Of a stretch of 64,000 bases of DNA, positions 7,695 to 14,414 are shown piece after piece; position 1 is the stretch's first letter, and each line of letters starts with the position of its first letter. The notes beneath the pieces were generated by a model. The model ran no database searches. It was not told the origin of the DNA and saw only the letters and a list, made by a program, of their open reading frames with translations. The position numbers and the translations under genes were made by a program. Source of the DNA: a bacterium (GTDB taxonomy: Bacteria > Patescibacteria > Microgenomatia > UBA1400 > UBA12108); contig JAJYKS010000002.1 of assembly GCA_021788365.1 (NCBI GenBank), positions 100,918 through 164,917 on the forward strand, read 5' to 3'.

Positions 7695-8468
7695 ATGGAC
7701 AATCAAAAACTAACTACCACACAATTAAACATTCTTCACTATATCTATCGCTTTCGCTTCTTAACCAGTCTACAACTTCAAAAACTTCTTACTCACAAAA
7801 ATATCCGCCTGACTAACTACTACCTACAATTACTCACTGCAAAAAATTACATCGGCAAACACTATACTCGGTCACTCAGTCTAGCTAATATACCCGCGGT
7901 CTATTTTCTTACCTCAGGAAGTATTCAAGTGTTAGAGAATACCGACGGAATCGAAAAACGAGCATTGAATCGGATCTATCGAGAAAAAATCCGCTCTCAA
8001 CAATTTATATCCCATACATCATTTTTAGCGGAGTACTATCTATTTCTGAGAAGTGAATCTGAAAAATCAAAGCACACACTCGATTTTTTCACGAAAACCG
8101 ATCTTTTAGCACATCCCTACATAATCCATCCATTACCCGATGGTTATTTTGCGAGGGTCGATAACGTAGGCAACACTAAGCGATATTTTGTTGAAGTTAT
8201 CGAGGATAGTTCACCTCGGTTTGCCTTACGTAAAAGAGTTCAGGCGTATTGTGATTATATTGATGAAGGAAAATTTGAGAGGGCCACAAGCCATCCGTTT
8301 CCGGTGATCCTCTTTATATGTCCGGGTATAGCGAGCCTTATATACCTAAAGAAACACATATCACGAATGTATGAAGAAATATCATTTGACCAAGTTGATA
8401 TTTATATCGCCACCCGTGAGGGTGCGTTTTCCGGAAAATGGGAAAAGGTGGAAGCAGAAGATGACTAA
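7695..8468 (+). CDS. Replication-relaxation family protein A
   Basis: A 257-residue protein resembling the replication-relaxation family (PF13814-like), found in plasmids and integrative elements next to coupling ATPases. An N-terminal winged-helix region (~6-70, LTTTQLNILHYIYRFRFLTSLQ) is followed by a mixed domain with YFARVD, YFVEVIED and FALRKRVQAY, and ends with DIYIATREGAFSG. It probably binds or processes the origin of transfer; I cannot point to a proven catalytic tyrosine. A close paralogue at 60982-61761 has the same length and the same conserved upstream block. Confidence 0.75.
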   Translation: MDNQKLTTTQLNILHYIYRFRFLTSLQLQKLLTHKNIRLTNYYLQLLTAKNYIGKHYTRSLSLANIPAVYFLTSGSIQVLENTDGIEKRALNRIYREKIRSQQFISHTSFLAEYYLFLRSESEKSKHTLDFFTKTDLLAHPYIIHPLPDGYFARVDNVGNTKRYFVEVIEDSSPRFALRKRVQAYCDYIDEGKFERATSHPFPVILFICPGIASLIYLKKHISRMYEEISFDQVDIYIATREGAFSGKWEKVEAEDD

Positions 8469-8963
8469 TTACGGCATGAAAAAGTAGTTATATTCATCAA
8501 ACGGAAAGTGTCCGGCCGGTTTGTTCAAGAGTAGATCAGCCAATTCCCAGGCGGTCATATTTTCTGAAATTCTGTACTCTGCGTTTGTGTCGATTGAGCC
8601 GTTACCGATCTTGATTGCTTTGTCGCTTGGCGTGGAGTCTTTAGTGTGTTCTAGAGCCAACTTGAATGCTTTTTCATCCCGTATAAAACCATAATAAAAA
8701 AGATTACCTATAAGAGCGTTAAGGGTAACGTCTTTGTTTATTCGTAAATCTACCGTTCCGTCCACTCCTGGCCTCGATCTGATTTTTTCAGCCTCAGCTA
8801 CAGGCATATGGAGGCGTTCAATAAAATAATCTTCTACTTTCTTAGCTGATTTCCAGTCTTTCCCTGGAGCCTTAAAATTTTCTACGTTTGGTTTAGTAAT
8901 TAAAGAATAACCACCTAATACTAACAATAAAAACACGACCAATATACTGATTTTCCTGATCAT
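8469..8963 (-). CDS. Membrane-anchored protein with possible MltG-like N-domain
   Basis: A 164-residue protein with an N-terminal membrane anchor (MIRKISILVVFLLLVLGGYSL, residues 1-21) and an extracytoplasmic remainder. The region TNAEYRISENMTAWELADLL resembles the LysM-like segment that precedes the catalytic domain in MltG/YceG lytic transglycosylases. The catalytic domain itself is absent. A role in locally modifying the cell wall or the envelope end of the transfer machine is possible but not shown. It converges on the relaxation gene, with abutting stops. Confidence 0.5.
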   Translation of the reverse strand: MIRKISILVVFLLLVLGGYSLITKPNVENFKAPGKDWKSAKKVEDYFIERLHMPVAEAEKIRSRPGVDGTVDLRINKDVTLNALIGNLFYYGFIRDEKAFKLALEHTKDSTPSDKAIKIGNGSIDTNAEYRISENMTAWELADLLLNKPAGHFPFDEYNYFFMP

Positions 8964-8986
8964 GCCCTTATTATAGACCTTCTAAG

Positions 8987-9121
8987 CTAGACGCTTTCTT
9001 TTCGGCCGAGAAACCTATTCAGCTCCCTACGTCCTTCTTCTGTTTGACGAAACTCATAAAACAACTTAGCGCCTTTATCTGTTAAAAATGACACATATAC
9101 AGGTAAATCATTGAGTGACAT
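8987..9121 (-). CDS. Small hypothetical protein (44 residues)
   Basis: A short open frame beginning MSLNDLPVYVSFLTDKG and ending FLGRKESV fills the gap between two minus-strand genes. It has a sensible amino-acid mix with an amphipathic middle (KLFYEFRQTEEGRRELNRFL). Only a weak AGGAA stretch lies upstream as a ribosome site. I do not recognise it; it could be real or a chance frame. Confidence 0.4.
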   Translation of the reverse strand: MSLNDLPVYVSFLTDKGAKLFYEFRQTEEGRRELNRFLGRKESV

Positions 9122-9246
9122 TTTTCTAAATTCCTGCAACCGTCATATCGACGGTGTAACTTTTAAAAACTGGTAGTATTCTGATCATATTTTTATTCCT
9201 TTCTAATCCCATCCGCTGGATTGCTAGGCCAGCGAATGGGTAACTT

Positions 9247-9561
9247 TTATAATTTGGCACTTGGTACAACCTCACTGATCCGCTTTTCATCAAAATACAA
9301 ATCACGCTCTATCCCTAGACCGAATTGTCCGCGGTAGCTTTCGAGCTCTGCCAGTGAAAATGAACCCCATTCGTCATTCCAATCCCCAAAGATTGAAACG
9401 TATCCGAAAAATTCCTTTGACACTGGATCATATTCGGTGGCGTACCATGTACCCGCTCCGGCTGGGTTGAAAAACTTCGCCACTACAACGGGGTCTTTGC
9501 TGTCCTCTTGTCTTCCAATCTTCGCGAACCTCATTAGTAGCTCGTTGGTTAATAGCTTCAT
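9247..9561 (-). CDS. DUF2958 domain protein A
   Basis: A 104-residue protein of the DUF2958 family, typical of plasmids and conjugative elements and of unknown function. Hallmarks are NPAGAGTWYATEYDP (~32-46), FFGYV and DWNDEWGSFSLAELE. A strong Shine-Dalgarno site (AGGAGGTGA) precedes the ATG. A ~190-base structured leader lies upstream on the transcript. A second copy is at 62491-62808 and a decayed one at ~19475-19597, each with the same leader. Confidence 0.85.
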   Translation of the reverse strand: MKLLTNELLMRFAKIGRQEDSKDPVVVAKFFNPAGAGTWYATEYDPVSKEFFGYVSIFGDWNDEWGSFSLAELESYRGQFGLGIERDLYFDEKRISEVVPSAKL

Positions 9562-9756
9562 ATGTTGTCACCTCCTTTTTTTTGGGTTTTCCCTGATAAT
9601 TTATTTTTGGGAAGCATGCCCATGCTTCCCATACCAGGGGAACCCTCAAGCGAGGTGAAATTTTGCAAGGGCAATCCCGCCATAGGCGGGAGCAGTTTAT
9701 TGAAGGCGAAGCCGGAAACCCTTGCAAAATGAGGGGCAAGACCCCTAGAGACTCGA
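9562..9756 (-). ncRNA. Structured 5' leader of DUF2958 gene, copy A
   Basis: The region is conserved in three places (also 19600-19760 and 62821-62976). On the DUF2958 transcript it would fold, in order, as three elements. First comes a hairpin AGGGG/CCCCT (9732-9736 with 9742-9746). Next is a long stem of 11 pairs joining 9719-9729 with 9661-9671 (CCCTTGCAAAA/TTTTGCAAGGG). It encloses the conserved internal phrase GCAGTTTATTG (as read on the plus strand) and, in this copy only, CCCGCC-ata-GGCGGG. Last is a 10-pair hairpin GGGAAGCATG/CATGCTTCCC (9609-9630), just before the ribosome site. This looks like a cis-regulatory RNA. Confidence 0.65.
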
Positions 9757-9784
9757 TAAATATCTGAAAAACATATTTAATTGC

Positions 9785-9832
9785 TTGACTCACAGAACAG
9801 TATGGGAGTAATATATGAATATAGATTCATAT
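9785..9832 (+). promoter_or_regulatory. ars promoter and ArsR operator
   Basis: A -35 TTGACT (9785-9790) and a -10 TAATAT (9809-9814) are 18 bp apart. An inverted repeat ATATGAAT-atag-ATTCATAT (9813-9832) starts in the -10 and ends four bases before the arsR start. This is the standard position for ArsR repression relieved by arsenite. Confidence 0.75.
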
Positions 9833-9836
9833 TACT

Positions 9837-10193
9837 ATGTCAGACACAAATCCAGTGCGTTTACAGAAACTTTTAAAGCTTATTTCCAATGAGAATAAGT
9901 TCAACATTATCCAACTTCTTTCCAAAGGAGAGGTTTGTGTGTGTGATATCGGCGAGAAACTAGGCATCGAGCAGTCATTAGTTTCTCACCATTTAAATTC
10001 GCTTCGAAAAGCCGGACTTATTAACGATCGCAAACTTGGAACTTGGATACACTGCTCATTAAACAGAAATGCGTTCGCAGACTTAATGTCCCTGTTTTAT
10101 ATGCACTTAAGTCAGGATGCGATATCGGAAAAAATGTGTTGCGTACACGATGAATGTAAATGTTTACGTAAAGGAGCAAAAAATGAAAAATAA
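9837..10193 (+). CDS. arsR: ArsR-family arsenite-responsive repressor
   Basis: A 118-residue winged-helix repressor. The helix-turn-helix spans roughly 45-75 (LGIEQSLVSHHLNSLRKAGLI), preceded by GEVCVCDIGEKL, the classic As(III)/Sb(III)-binding CxC at the start of the recognition region (~33-35). More cysteines at the C-terminus (KMCCVHDECKC) could add a metal site. It heads the arsR-arsD-arsA-YlbF-YlbF-arsM operon, with a perfect operator overlapping its promoter. Its 3' end overlaps arsD by 11 bases. Confidence 0.92.
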   Translation: MSDTNPVRLQKLLKLISNENKFNIIQLLSKGEVCVCDIGEKLGIEQSLVSHHLNSLRKAGLINDRKLGTWIHCSLNRNAFADLMSLFYMHLSQDAISEKMCCVHDECKCLRKGAKNEK

Positions 10194-10497
10194 AATCATT
10201 ATTTACGATCCACCTATGTGTTGTTCTTCAGGGGTTTGTGGACCTAATCCAAATAGAACCTTGCTTGATTTTCAAGACACCTTCAAACATTTAGTCCAAA
10301 ATGGGGAATTGATTGAACGCTACATCATTACCCAAAGTCCAGAGAAATTTAAGGAAAATCCGAAAATTATTAAGCTAATCCAAGACCAAAAGTTAAAAGT
10401 TCTTCCTATTACTACAGTCAATGGAGACGTAGTAAAAACCGGATCGTATCCAACTAAAGAAGAACTTGAAAGTTATTTAGTAATTAGAAAAGCATAA
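10183..10497 (+). CDS. arsD: ArsD arsenic metallochaperone
   Basis: A 104-residue chaperone that delivers As(III) to ArsA. Essential cysteines are present as MCCSSGVCG (C13, C14, C19 by this numbering), followed by the thioredoxin-like fold with LPITTVNGDVVKTGSYPT. The C-terminal cysteine pairs found in the E. coli plasmid protein are absent, as in many short ArsDs. I chose the ATG at 10183 because AAGGAG sits 7 bases before it and the resulting N-terminus matches the family. An upstream in-frame ATG at 10117 lies inside arsR. Confidence 0.93.
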   Translation: MKNKIIIYDPPMCCSSGVCGPNPNRTLLDFQDTFKHLVQNGELIERYIITQSPEKFKENPKIIKLIQDQKLKVLPITTVNGDVVKTGSYPTKEELESYLVIRKA

Positions 10498-10500
10498 AGC

Positions 10501-12351
10501 ATGAATACAAAATTCTTATTTTTCTCAGGTAAAGGCGGGGTGGGTAAAACAACCATGTCTTGTGCCACTGCCATTCATTATGCCAATGAAGGTAAAAAGA
10601 CATTAATTATTACCACTGACCCGGCTTCGAATCTTGCGGATGTATTTGAACAAACAATTGGCCATAAAATTACTCCCATCAAAACAATCTGGAACCTTTC
10701 AGCTATGGAGCTCGATCCGGATAAGGCTACAGCAGAGTATAAAGAACGGACGTTATCCCCTTTGCGAGGACTTATCCCAGAAGAAAGTTTTGCCGTTCTT
10801 GAAGAACAATTAAACTCACCGTGTACCGCAGAAATGGCCTCTTTTGACCGCTTTACTGATTTTGTGCAGGATGGTCAGTTTGATATTGTCATTTTTGATA
10901 CCGCTCCGACCGGTCATACATTGCGTTTACTTGAGTTGCCGGTGGAATGGAGTGGGGTGATTGAAAAAGCAGCTAATGATAGTAGCGGTGGACAAACCTG
11001 TATTGGTCCTGCGGCAGCGTTGGCAGCCTCCAAAGCCAAGTTTGATCGAGCTATCACTGTCATGCGAGATCCCAGAATTACAACTTTTCTATTCGTTCTG
11101 CGCCCCGAATCAACACCAATCTATGAAGCTGAGCGCTCTATTTCCGAGCTGAATAAGTTAGATATTCACTCGTTGGAGATCATCGTCAACGGAGTCTATC
11201 CAGCAGAAGCTTGTGACAATCCCTTCATGACTGCGCGGTTTATGAAACAACAGGAGTTTTTAAAGGCAATTAACCAGAAGTTTTCGGTTCCCGCTCGAAT
11301 CGTTGAATTAGGCTCCGAAGAAATCAAAGGAGTTGAACGTCTAGCTTCAATTGCCGTCAAACTCTTTGATAATCCAACAGAACTGATAGATTATCAATAC
11401 AAAAATCTGGAGGTGAAAGAATCGTCTGCAACTCATGGTTATGTTTTACCCAACGAAAACATAAAGAAATTGCTCACCCCCTTAAATGAGAAGAAACGGG
11501 TGATCTTTTTTGCCGGTAAAGGCGGTGTGGGTAAGACCTCGATTTCCGCCGCTACCGCTCTCTGGGTGGCCCAAGCCGGATACAAGACATTATTGTTAAC
11601 CACTGATCCAGCCTCTCACTTAAAACAGATTTTTGATCAAGAAGTCACTGACAAACCTACTCTGGTGAACGGAGAGAAAAATTTATGGTTTACACATATT
11701 GACGCTAAAAAAGCGGTAGAAGAATACAAGGAGAAAATTCTCTCTGAGGCTCGAACTAAATATGATAAAGATCGCGTCACTGCTATTGAAGAGGAGCTAA
11801 ACTCACCCTGTACCGAAGAAATGGCCACCTTTGAAAAATTTATTGAGTTTGTCGCCCGAAAAGACTTTGAGGTAATTGTATTTGACACGGCTCCCACTGG
11901 TCATACGTTACGATTGCTCGAATTACCCGTGGACTGGAACAGGCAATTGGAAATTAAAACTTTTACCACAACAGGTGAAACCGATGTCGATAAGATAACT
12001 AAGTCTAAATTTAAGGAAGTGATTGATCTGCTTCAGGATCCAGATCAGACTACATTTAGTTTTGTTATGTATCCGGAAGCAACACCAATTGAAGAAGCAT
12101 CTAGGGCGATTAAGGAACTCTTAACCATCAGCGTCCCTACTAGTCTGATTGCGGCTAACTTAATTCTTTCCGAAACTATTGTTACCAATGAGTATTTACG
12201 GCAACGAAAGGCCATGCAGGAGAAATATCTAGCTGTAATGGCTAAACGCTTTACAGCCCCCATCGTTACTCTCCCACTCCTAAAAGAAGATTTAATGGGC
12301 AAAGATCGATTGCGTGAAGCTGGTTATCTATTGTATGGAAAATTAAACTAA
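10501..12351 (+). CDS. arsA: ArsA arsenite-stimulated ATPase (two-domain)
   Basis: A 616-residue tandem ATPase that normally energises the ArsB permease. Each half carries its own deviant Walker A (GKGGVGKTTMS near residue 9; GKGGVGKTSIS near 339), the DTAPTGHTLRLLELP signature and an LNSPCT segment with a metal-binding cysteine. A further cysteine is at GGQTCIGP. The two halves are clearly internal duplicates. It follows arsD by three bases. No ArsB or Acr3 permease is present anywhere in the window, so its membrane partner is unknown. Confidence 0.93.
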   Translation: MNTKFLFFSGKGGVGKTTMSCATAIHYANEGKKTLIITTDPASNLADVFEQTIGHKITPIKTIWNLSAMELDPDKATAEYKERTLSPLRGLIPEESFAVLEEQLNSPCTAEMASFDRFTDFVQDGQFDIVIFDTAPTGHTLRLLELPVEWSGVIEKAANDSSGGQTCIGPAAALAASKAKFDRAITVMRDPRITTFLFVLRPESTPIYEAERSISELNKLDIHSLEIIVNGVYPAEACDNPFMTARFMKQQEFLKAINQKFSVPARIVELGSEEIKGVERLASIAVKLFDNPTELIDYQYKNLEVKESSATHGYVLPNENIKKLLTPLNEKKRVIFFAGKGGVGKTSISAATALWVAQAGYKTLLLTTDPASHLKQIFDQEVTDKPTLVNGEKNLWFTHIDAKKAVEEYKEKILSEARTKYDKDRVTAIEEELNSPCTEEMATFEKFIEFVARKDFEVIVFDTAPTGHTLRLLELPVDWNRQLEIKTFTTTGETDVDKITKSKFKEVIDLLQDPDQTTFSFVMYPEATPIEEASRAIKELLTISVPTSLIAANLILSETIVTNEYLRQRKAMQEKYLAVMAKRFTAPIVTLPLLKEDLMGKDRLREAGYLLYGKLN

Positions 12352-12356
12352 AACGT

Positions 12357-12719
12357 ATGAACGACCAACTTTTACAACTTGTCCGTGGTTTTTCTCAAGA
12401 ATTGGTAAATGAAATACCTGAATTTCAGGAACTCATTCAAGCGAAACAGGCACTCGATAGAGATCCGGTGTCACAACGATTATGGCAAGAAAAGGAAGAG
12501 CAACGACAAACTGTAGACTTACTAAAAAAACAAGGTTTACCAGTATCAACCGAACAGGAGCAGAGATTGTTTCAAAAACTCCAAGAGATGCGGGAGAACC
12601 CTATCACGATGCGATATCTTAAGGCTATCAATTTTGCTAATAAAATATCAGGCAAAATCGGCGCCGAATTATTTGATTTTATCGGGGTTGACTTTGCCCC
12701 AAGAAAGGGGTGTGCATAA
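12357..12719 (+). CDS. YlbF-family protein with C-terminal cysteine (1)
   Basis: A 120-residue all-helical protein resembling the YlbF/YmcA family (DUF964). It has a helical hairpin with VSQRLWQEKEEQRQTVDLLKKQGLPVS and ends in FAPRKGCA. In Bacillus, YlbF and YmcA form a complex with YaaT that binds iron-sulfur clusters through C-terminal cysteines. The terminal cysteine here may do something comparable with a cluster or arsenic. It sits between arsA and a second member of the same family, and its stop overlaps the next start (TAATG). Confidence 0.65.
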   Translation: MNDQLLQLVRGFSQELVNEIPEFQELIQAKQALDRDPVSQRLWQEKEEQRQTVDLLKKQGLPVSTEQEQRLFQKLQEMRENPITMRYLKAINFANKISGKIGAELFDFIGVDFAPRKGCA

Positions 12720-13087
12720 TGTCAAAACAAATCTATTCTAAAACAAAAGACTACATTCAATCCTTACTGGATACTGATGAAGTGAAAGCCTATACCAAAG
12801 CGGTTGATGATTTTCAAAACGATATCGAGGCTAAAAAACTACTGAAAGATTTGCAGGAATCACAACAAACGCTTGCTGTATTTCGACAGGGTGGATTTAC
12901 AGGTGTAGAAGAACAGGAGCGTAAAGTGAAGCTTTTGCGGAATAAAGTTTCTAAAGATAAAAAAGTTCAAATCTTAATAAGATCACAACAAGAGTTACAA
13001 GATTTAGTGGGTGCATTGGCGGGAGAAATCAGTCAAGCAATTAATTTCCCATTTGCCCAACCACAACGAGGAGGGTGCTGCGGCTAA
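12719..13087 (+). CDS. YlbF-family protein with C-terminal cysteine pair (2)
   Basis: A 122-residue helical protein of the same family as its upstream neighbour (FQNDIEAKKLLKDLQESQQTLAVFRQGG pattern). It ends in PQRGGCCG with vicinal cysteines. I start it at the ATG overlapping the upstream stop (MSKQIYSKTKD) rather than at 12710. With its neighbour it probably forms a heteromer. The conserved location between arsA and arsM and the thiol tail suggest handling of As(III), but this is inference. Confidence 0.65.
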   Translation: MSKQIYSKTKDYIQSLLDTDEVKAYTKAVDDFQNDIEAKKLLKDLQESQQTLAVFRQGGFTGVEEQERKVKLLRNKVSKDKKVQILIRSQQELQDLVGALAGEISQAINFPFAQPQRGGCCG

Positions 13088-13090
13088 ACT

Positions 13091-13831
13091 ATGAAAAACA
13101 TTAAGCAAATAGTCAAAGAAAATTATTGCCAAATCGCCAAGCAAAATAGTTCGTGCTGCGGTGGTGGTTCATGCTGTAATGGTAGTTTGCCAGATTTAAG
13201 CAAAATTATCGGGTATACCGACGAACAGATAACTGAAGTACCGGATGGCGCCAATCTCGGTTTGGGTTGTGGTAACCCACTCGCTTTAGCAACATTGAAA
13301 CCAGGAGAAACGGTATTGGATTTGGGCTCAGGAGCTGGCTTTGACGTATTTCTAGCATCTCGGAAAGTAGGATCCAGCGGTAAGGTTATTGGTGTGGATA
13401 TGACTGAAGAAATGATTAAAAAAGCCAGGAAGAATGCTATTACCGGTAAATTTACAAACGTTGAGTTTAAACTGGGAGATATTGAAAATTTACCCGTAGA
13501 AAGTTCAACCATTGATGCAATTATTTCCAATTGTGTCATTAATTTAGCACCGAATAAGAATAAGGTTTTTGCTGAAGCTTACCGAGTACTAAAGCCCGGT
13601 GGCAGATTGATGATCTCCGATGTAGTGTTATCAAAGGAACTACCAGAGAATCTAAAAGGTGACGAAGCACTGCTAACTGGTTGCGTTAGTGGAGCCATTC
13701 TAAAAGAAGACTATTTGCAAATGATAAAGGAAGCTGGATTTAAAGAAGTCAAAATTACCAAGGAAGTGCCGATGTTCATGGAAGCGTATGCACTAAGCAT
13801 TTCATTTACTGCAAAGAAAGTTAATAAATAA
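13091..13831 (+). CDS. arsM: Arsenite S-adenosylmethionine methyltransferase
   Basis: A 246-residue class I methyltransferase that converts As(III) to methylated arsenicals. The SAM-binding motif VLDLGSGAGFDVFLA is at ~77-91. The ArsM family segments GANLGLGCGNPLALA, SNCVINLAP and GCVSGAILKEDY carry the conserved arsenic-binding cysteines. The N-terminus adds a cysteine cluster (NSSCCGGGSCCNG, ~19-31) that could capture arsenic. It is the last gene of the ars operon. A truncated, frameshifted relative lies at 18841-19440. Confidence 0.93.
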   Translation: MKNIKQIVKENYCQIAKQNSSCCGGGSCCNGSLPDLSKIIGYTDEQITEVPDGANLGLGCGNPLALATLKPGETVLDLGSGAGFDVFLASRKVGSSGKVIGVDMTEEMIKKARKNAITGKFTNVEFKLGDIENLPVESSTIDAIISNCVINLAPNKNKVFAEAYRVLKPGGRLMISDVVLSKELPENLKGDEALLTGCVSGAILKEDYLQMIKEAGFKEVKITKEVPMFMEAYALSISFTAKKVNK

Positions 13832-13976
13832 TGAGTAACAAATTATGATAAATATATTTTATTGTCAAAAATGCAAAAGGAAAATGATGATTTCAATAAA
13901 TATGCTGAAGAGTTACAAAATAGAGGTGGCGGATGTTATGTCGATAGAGTGTGCCACGGCTAAACTATGAAAAACA
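13832..13976 (+). repeat. Remnant of a duplicated YlbF-arsM junction
   Basis: The 20 bases at 13957-13976 are identical to 13081-13100, the exact junction where YlbF(2) ends and arsM begins. Before it a short frame (from ~13874, MQKENDDFNKYAEELQNRGGGCYVDRVCHG) ends in a cysteine-containing tail that looks like the end of a YlbF-type protein. This appears to be the scar of an older duplication of the ars operon whose arsM was lost here, possibly the source of the pseudogene at 18841. Confidence 0.5.
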
Positions 13977-14027
13977 CAAATACTTTTATTTGTTGACATT
14001 TACAATTGTTTTTTATAGCATTAACAT

Positions 14028-14414
14028 ATGTCTTCATCAAAAAAAGTTGATTTAGTGAGTATGGCAGATTCGGCCTGTCAAACGGAAATTCCTCGATATA
14101 GAAAGAATGGAACACCTTTCCTGTCAAATTCTATGCTCATCAATTTTTCAACTTTTGCCCATGCACTTAGCGATAGTATCCGACTTCAAATGCTCTTTTT
14201 GTTGACACAATATCCTGACCTATGTACCTGTGAATTCGAGGAGCTTTTATCTATAAGTCAATCGAAAGTGTCTTATCACCTCAAGATACTCACTGATGCT
14301 CAACTTGTTTCACGAAAAACGCAAGGAACATGGAGTCACTTTAGTCTTATTCGGAAAGATATTTTTAATGAGCTTCAACCCTTTACTAAATTTAAGAAAA
14401 AAAACCAATCATAA
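14028..14414 (+). CDS. ArsR/SmtB-family metal-responsive repressor (2)
   Basis: A 128-residue winged-helix repressor with HTH around 80-105 (LSISQSKVSYHLKILTDAQLV). A metal-binding DLCTCEF motif sits just before it, in the position of the arsenic/cadmium sensor cysteines of ArsR/CadC. Another cysteine lies at SACQTE near the N-terminus. It is followed directly by a P1B ATPase, which it presumably controls. A TTGACA at 13993-13998 lies upstream, without a convincing -10. Confidence 0.85.
   Translation: MSSSKKVDLVSMADSACQTEIPRYRKNGTPFLSNSMLINFSTFAHALSDSIRLQMLFLLTQYPDLCTCEFEELLSISQSKVSYHLKILTDAQLVSRKTQGTWSHFSLIRKDIFNELQPFTKFKKKNQS

Noticed and set aside
10117..10182. Upstream start for arsD
   Set aside because: It lies inside arsR and adds residues not seen in ArsD; the ATG at 10183 has a clear ribosome site.
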